A stretch of DNA of 64,000 nt from JBDUDK01 sp040002995 (lineage in GTDB: Bacteria > Actinomycetota > Acidimicrobiia > Acidimicrobiales > Ilumatobacteraceae), in contig JBDUDK010000081.1 of NCBI GenBank assembly GCA_040002995.1, forward strand, positions 1 to 64,000. Direction: 5' to 3'. Positions 62,496 through 64,000 of the stretch are shown in pieces. Each line of letters begins with the position of its first letter. Position 1 is the first letter of the stretch. The notes under the pieces are model-generated. The model had not been told where the DNA came from. It was given only the letters and a program-made list of their open reading frames with translations, and made no database searches. The position numbers and the translations under genes were made by a program.

Positions 62496-63613
62496 GTGCC
62501 CGTTCGACGCCGCCGTTTCGTGCCGATCATGTGGGGAGCCTGCTGAGGCCACCCGAACTACTGCGGGCGAGAGACGACCGTGCGGCCGGACGGATTTCGC
62601 CGGCCGAGCTGCGGGCGTTGGAAGACGACGCGATCCGCGAAGTCGTACGCATGCAGTCCGACGTCGGGTTGCAGTCGGCAACCGATGGAGAGTTCCGGCG
62701 GGCCTCGTGGCACATGGACTTCATCTACCAACTCGGGGGCGTGACGAAGGTCGACGAAAAGCTCGTCGTTCAGTTCGTTAACGAGAGCGGCAAGCTCGAG
62801 TTCACCCCGCCTGCAAGCCGTGTGGTCGGCCCGTTGCACCTCGAACACACGATCTTCGGCGAAGACTTCGCGACGTTGAAGTCGATGGTGTCGAAAGCCG
62901 TCACGCCGAAGCTCACGATTCCCTCGCCGAGCATGGTCCACTACCGCGGCGGACGGGCCATGATCGACGAGAGCGTGTATCCCGAACTGGACGGGTTCTG
63001 GAGCGACCTCAGTGCCGCCTACGCCGAGGAAGTGAAGCGACTCGCGGCCCTCGGCTGTACGTACCTGCAACTCGACGACACCAGCCTCGCCTATCTCAAC
63101 GATCCGCGACAGCGCGACCAGATGGCGAAGCGGGGAGAGGACTCCGAGCATCAGCACGAGCGCTACATCCGTCAGATCAACGCGGCGTTGGCCGATCGAC
63201 CGGCGGGAATGACCGTCACCACGCATATGTGCCGCGGCAACTTCCGCAGCTCGTGGGTCGCGGAAGGCGGCTACGACTTCGTGGCCGAGGCGTTGTTCAA
63301 CGAACTGAACGTCGACGGCTTCTTCCTGGAATTCGACGACGAGCGCTCGGGAACGTTCGAACCGCTTCGGTTCGTGCCCAAGGGCAAGATGGTGGTGCTC
63401 GGGTTGGTGACGACGAAGCGCGGTGAGCTCGAGTCAAAGGACGCCCTCAAGCGGCGCATCGACGACGCGAGCCGGTTTGTGCCGCTCGATCAGCTTTGTC
63501 TGTCGCCCCAGTGTGGCTTCTCGTCCACGCTCGAGGGCAATGCGATCACCCATCAACAGCAGGTCGACAAGATCCGACTCGTGGTCGAAACCGCCCACGA
63601 CGTGTGGGGCTAG
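62492..63613 (+). CDS. Core-MetE-like (cobalamin-independent methionine synthase C-terminal) protein
   Basis: The 373-residue protein corresponds to the C-terminal half of MetE only: FRADHVGSLLRP near the start, TTHMCRGNF (His, Cys), EFDDERSG (Glu) and LSPQCGFSS (Cys), which are the zinc ligands of the MetE catalytic barrel. Without the N-terminal half it may be a core-MetE or a demethylating/methyltransfer enzyme. It is coupled to TetR (ATGA) and may have been recruited to the catabolic operon. Confidence 0.85.
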   Translation: MSARSTPPFRADHVGSLLRPPELLRARDDRAAGRISPAELRALEDDAIREVVRMQSDVGLQSATDGEFRRASWHMDFIYQLGGVTKVDEKLVVQFVNESGKLEFTPPASRVVGPLHLEHTIFGEDFATLKSMVSKAVTPKLTIPSPSMVHYRGGRAMIDESVYPELDGFWSDLSAAYAEEVKRLAALGCTYLQLDDTSLAYLNDPRQRDQMAKRGEDSEHQHERYIRQINAALADRPAGMTVTTHMCRGNFRSSWVAEGGYDFVAEALFNELNVDGFFLEFDDERSGTFEPLRFVPKGKMVVLGLVTTKRGELESKDALKRRIDDASRFVPLDQLCLSPQCGFSSTLEGNAITHQQQVDKIRLVVETAHDVWG

Positions 63614-64000
63614 CGGTTCCGAAACACGGGCGCGCGCTTCTCGGTGAACGCGAGCGCCGCTTCCTTGTGGTCGTCGGTCTGGCCGGTGCGGATGTGGTGG
63701 GCGGCCTCCATGTCCATGCACTCGAAGAGGTCGCCGTTCATCGAGCGGTTGAAGTTCTCCTTCATGTACCGGTACGCGATGCGCGGTCCGTCCGCGATCT
63801 GCCGGGCTCGCGCCATCACGTCGGCCTCGAACGTGTCGTCGGGAAACACCGCATTCACCAGACCCAGACGCTCGGCCTCCACGGCGTTGACGCGGTCGGA
63901 GAAGTAATAGAGCTCGCGCGCCTTGGCCGATCCGATGAGGCGGCTGAGGAACCAGATCCCGCCGTAGTCACCGGCGAAACCGACCTTGGCAAACGCTGTC
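63610..64000 (-). CDS. Enoyl-CoA hydratase/isomerase family, 5' end cut by window edge
   Basis: 129 codons of the 3' part are readable to stop 63610; the start lies beyond 64000. The segment includes AFAKVGFAGDYGGIWFLSRLIG, ARELYYFSDRVNAVEAERLGLVN and the helical C-terminal MEAAHHIRTGQTDDHKEA of crotonases. It converges on the MetE-like gene with a 4-nt overlap. With the acyl-CoA ligase and dehydrogenase it supports a beta-oxidation pathway in this region. Confidence 0.88.
   Translation of the reverse strand, partial: TAFAKVGFAGDYGGIWFLSRLIGSAKARELYYFSDRVNAVEAERLGLVNAVFPDDTFEADVMARARQIADGPRIAYRYMKENFNRSMNGDLFECMDMEAAHHIRTGQTDDHKEAALAFTEKRAPVFRNR

Overview
The window is a gene-dense, high-GC bacterial chromosome segment with about 67 protein genes, many GTG/TTG starts and many 1-4 nt or ATGA/GTGA overlaps. 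The gene content suggests an actinobacterium: five luciferase-like (LLM, possibly F420-dependent) monooxygenases, a mycothiol-type DinB/TIGR03086 protein, PadR, ROK and TetR regulators, an Eis-like acetyltransferase, an EthD protein and acyl-CoA catabolic genes. An Acidimicrobiia-like lineage is my best guess by overall flavour, not a proven assignment. I see no rRNA, tRNA, insertion sequence, prophage or CRISPR array.

Layout. 1-2.9 kb: an amidohydrolase cut by the left edge, a lipoprotein and an MFS transporter. 2.9-6.3 kb: a minus-strand operon led by an ECF sigma factor, with two tandem degenerate metallophosphoesterases, a TOPRIM protein and an LLM oxidoreductase. 6.4-13.7 kb: a signalling island. 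It holds a membrane-anchored XRE-type protein, a response regulator, a receiver-histidine kinase hybrid, an Hpt protein, a convergent PAS histidine kinase/receiver pair, a decayed marR gene, and an HD-GYP protein with an external Thr/Pro-rich stalk.

13.7-24.8 kb: an alpha/beta hydrolase, a VOC protein, a 58-residue membrane protein, then a sugar locus. The locus has a ROK regulator, an ABC importer (binding lipoprotein, double ATPase, two permeases), two Gfo/Idh/MocA oxidoreductases and a TIM-barrel isomerase. Two strong hairpins separate the binding-protein gene from the rest of the importer. 24.8-28.4 kb: an ankyrin protein, an HTH/orphan Clp-N pair with a palindromic operator, and a divergent DUF1326-DUF2182-DUF1326 cysteine-rich operon.

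28.4-41.2 kb: a DUF885 peptidase-like protein with a DinB-like partner, a cyclase/ATPase/LuxR regulator, a PadR-controlled MacB/FtsX-type ABC exporter, and an operon with DUF167, VOC, a dimethylformamidase-like protein and a methyltransferase. 41.3-51 kb: an MFS exporter, LLM enzymes, a hydrolase, a CDF-like membrane remnant, a duplicated-ABM protein, a DinB protein, two GNATs and a PRISE-type reductase. 51-64 kb: an apparent catabolic region with a 3-hydroxyisobutyrate-type dehydrogenase, CMD, MBL-fold lactonase, LLM, acyl-CoA ligase, acyl-CoA dehydrogenase, SnoaL-like, EthD, SDR, LLM, TetR, a core-MetE-like protein and an enoyl-CoA hydratase cut by the right edge. The last stretch probably activates and beta-oxidises an unknown carboxylic or aromatic/alicyclic substrate.

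The least explained units are the DUF1326-DUF2182-DUF1326 operon, the sigma-linked pair of eroded phosphoesterases, the HTH/Clp-N pair and the stalked HD-GYP protein.
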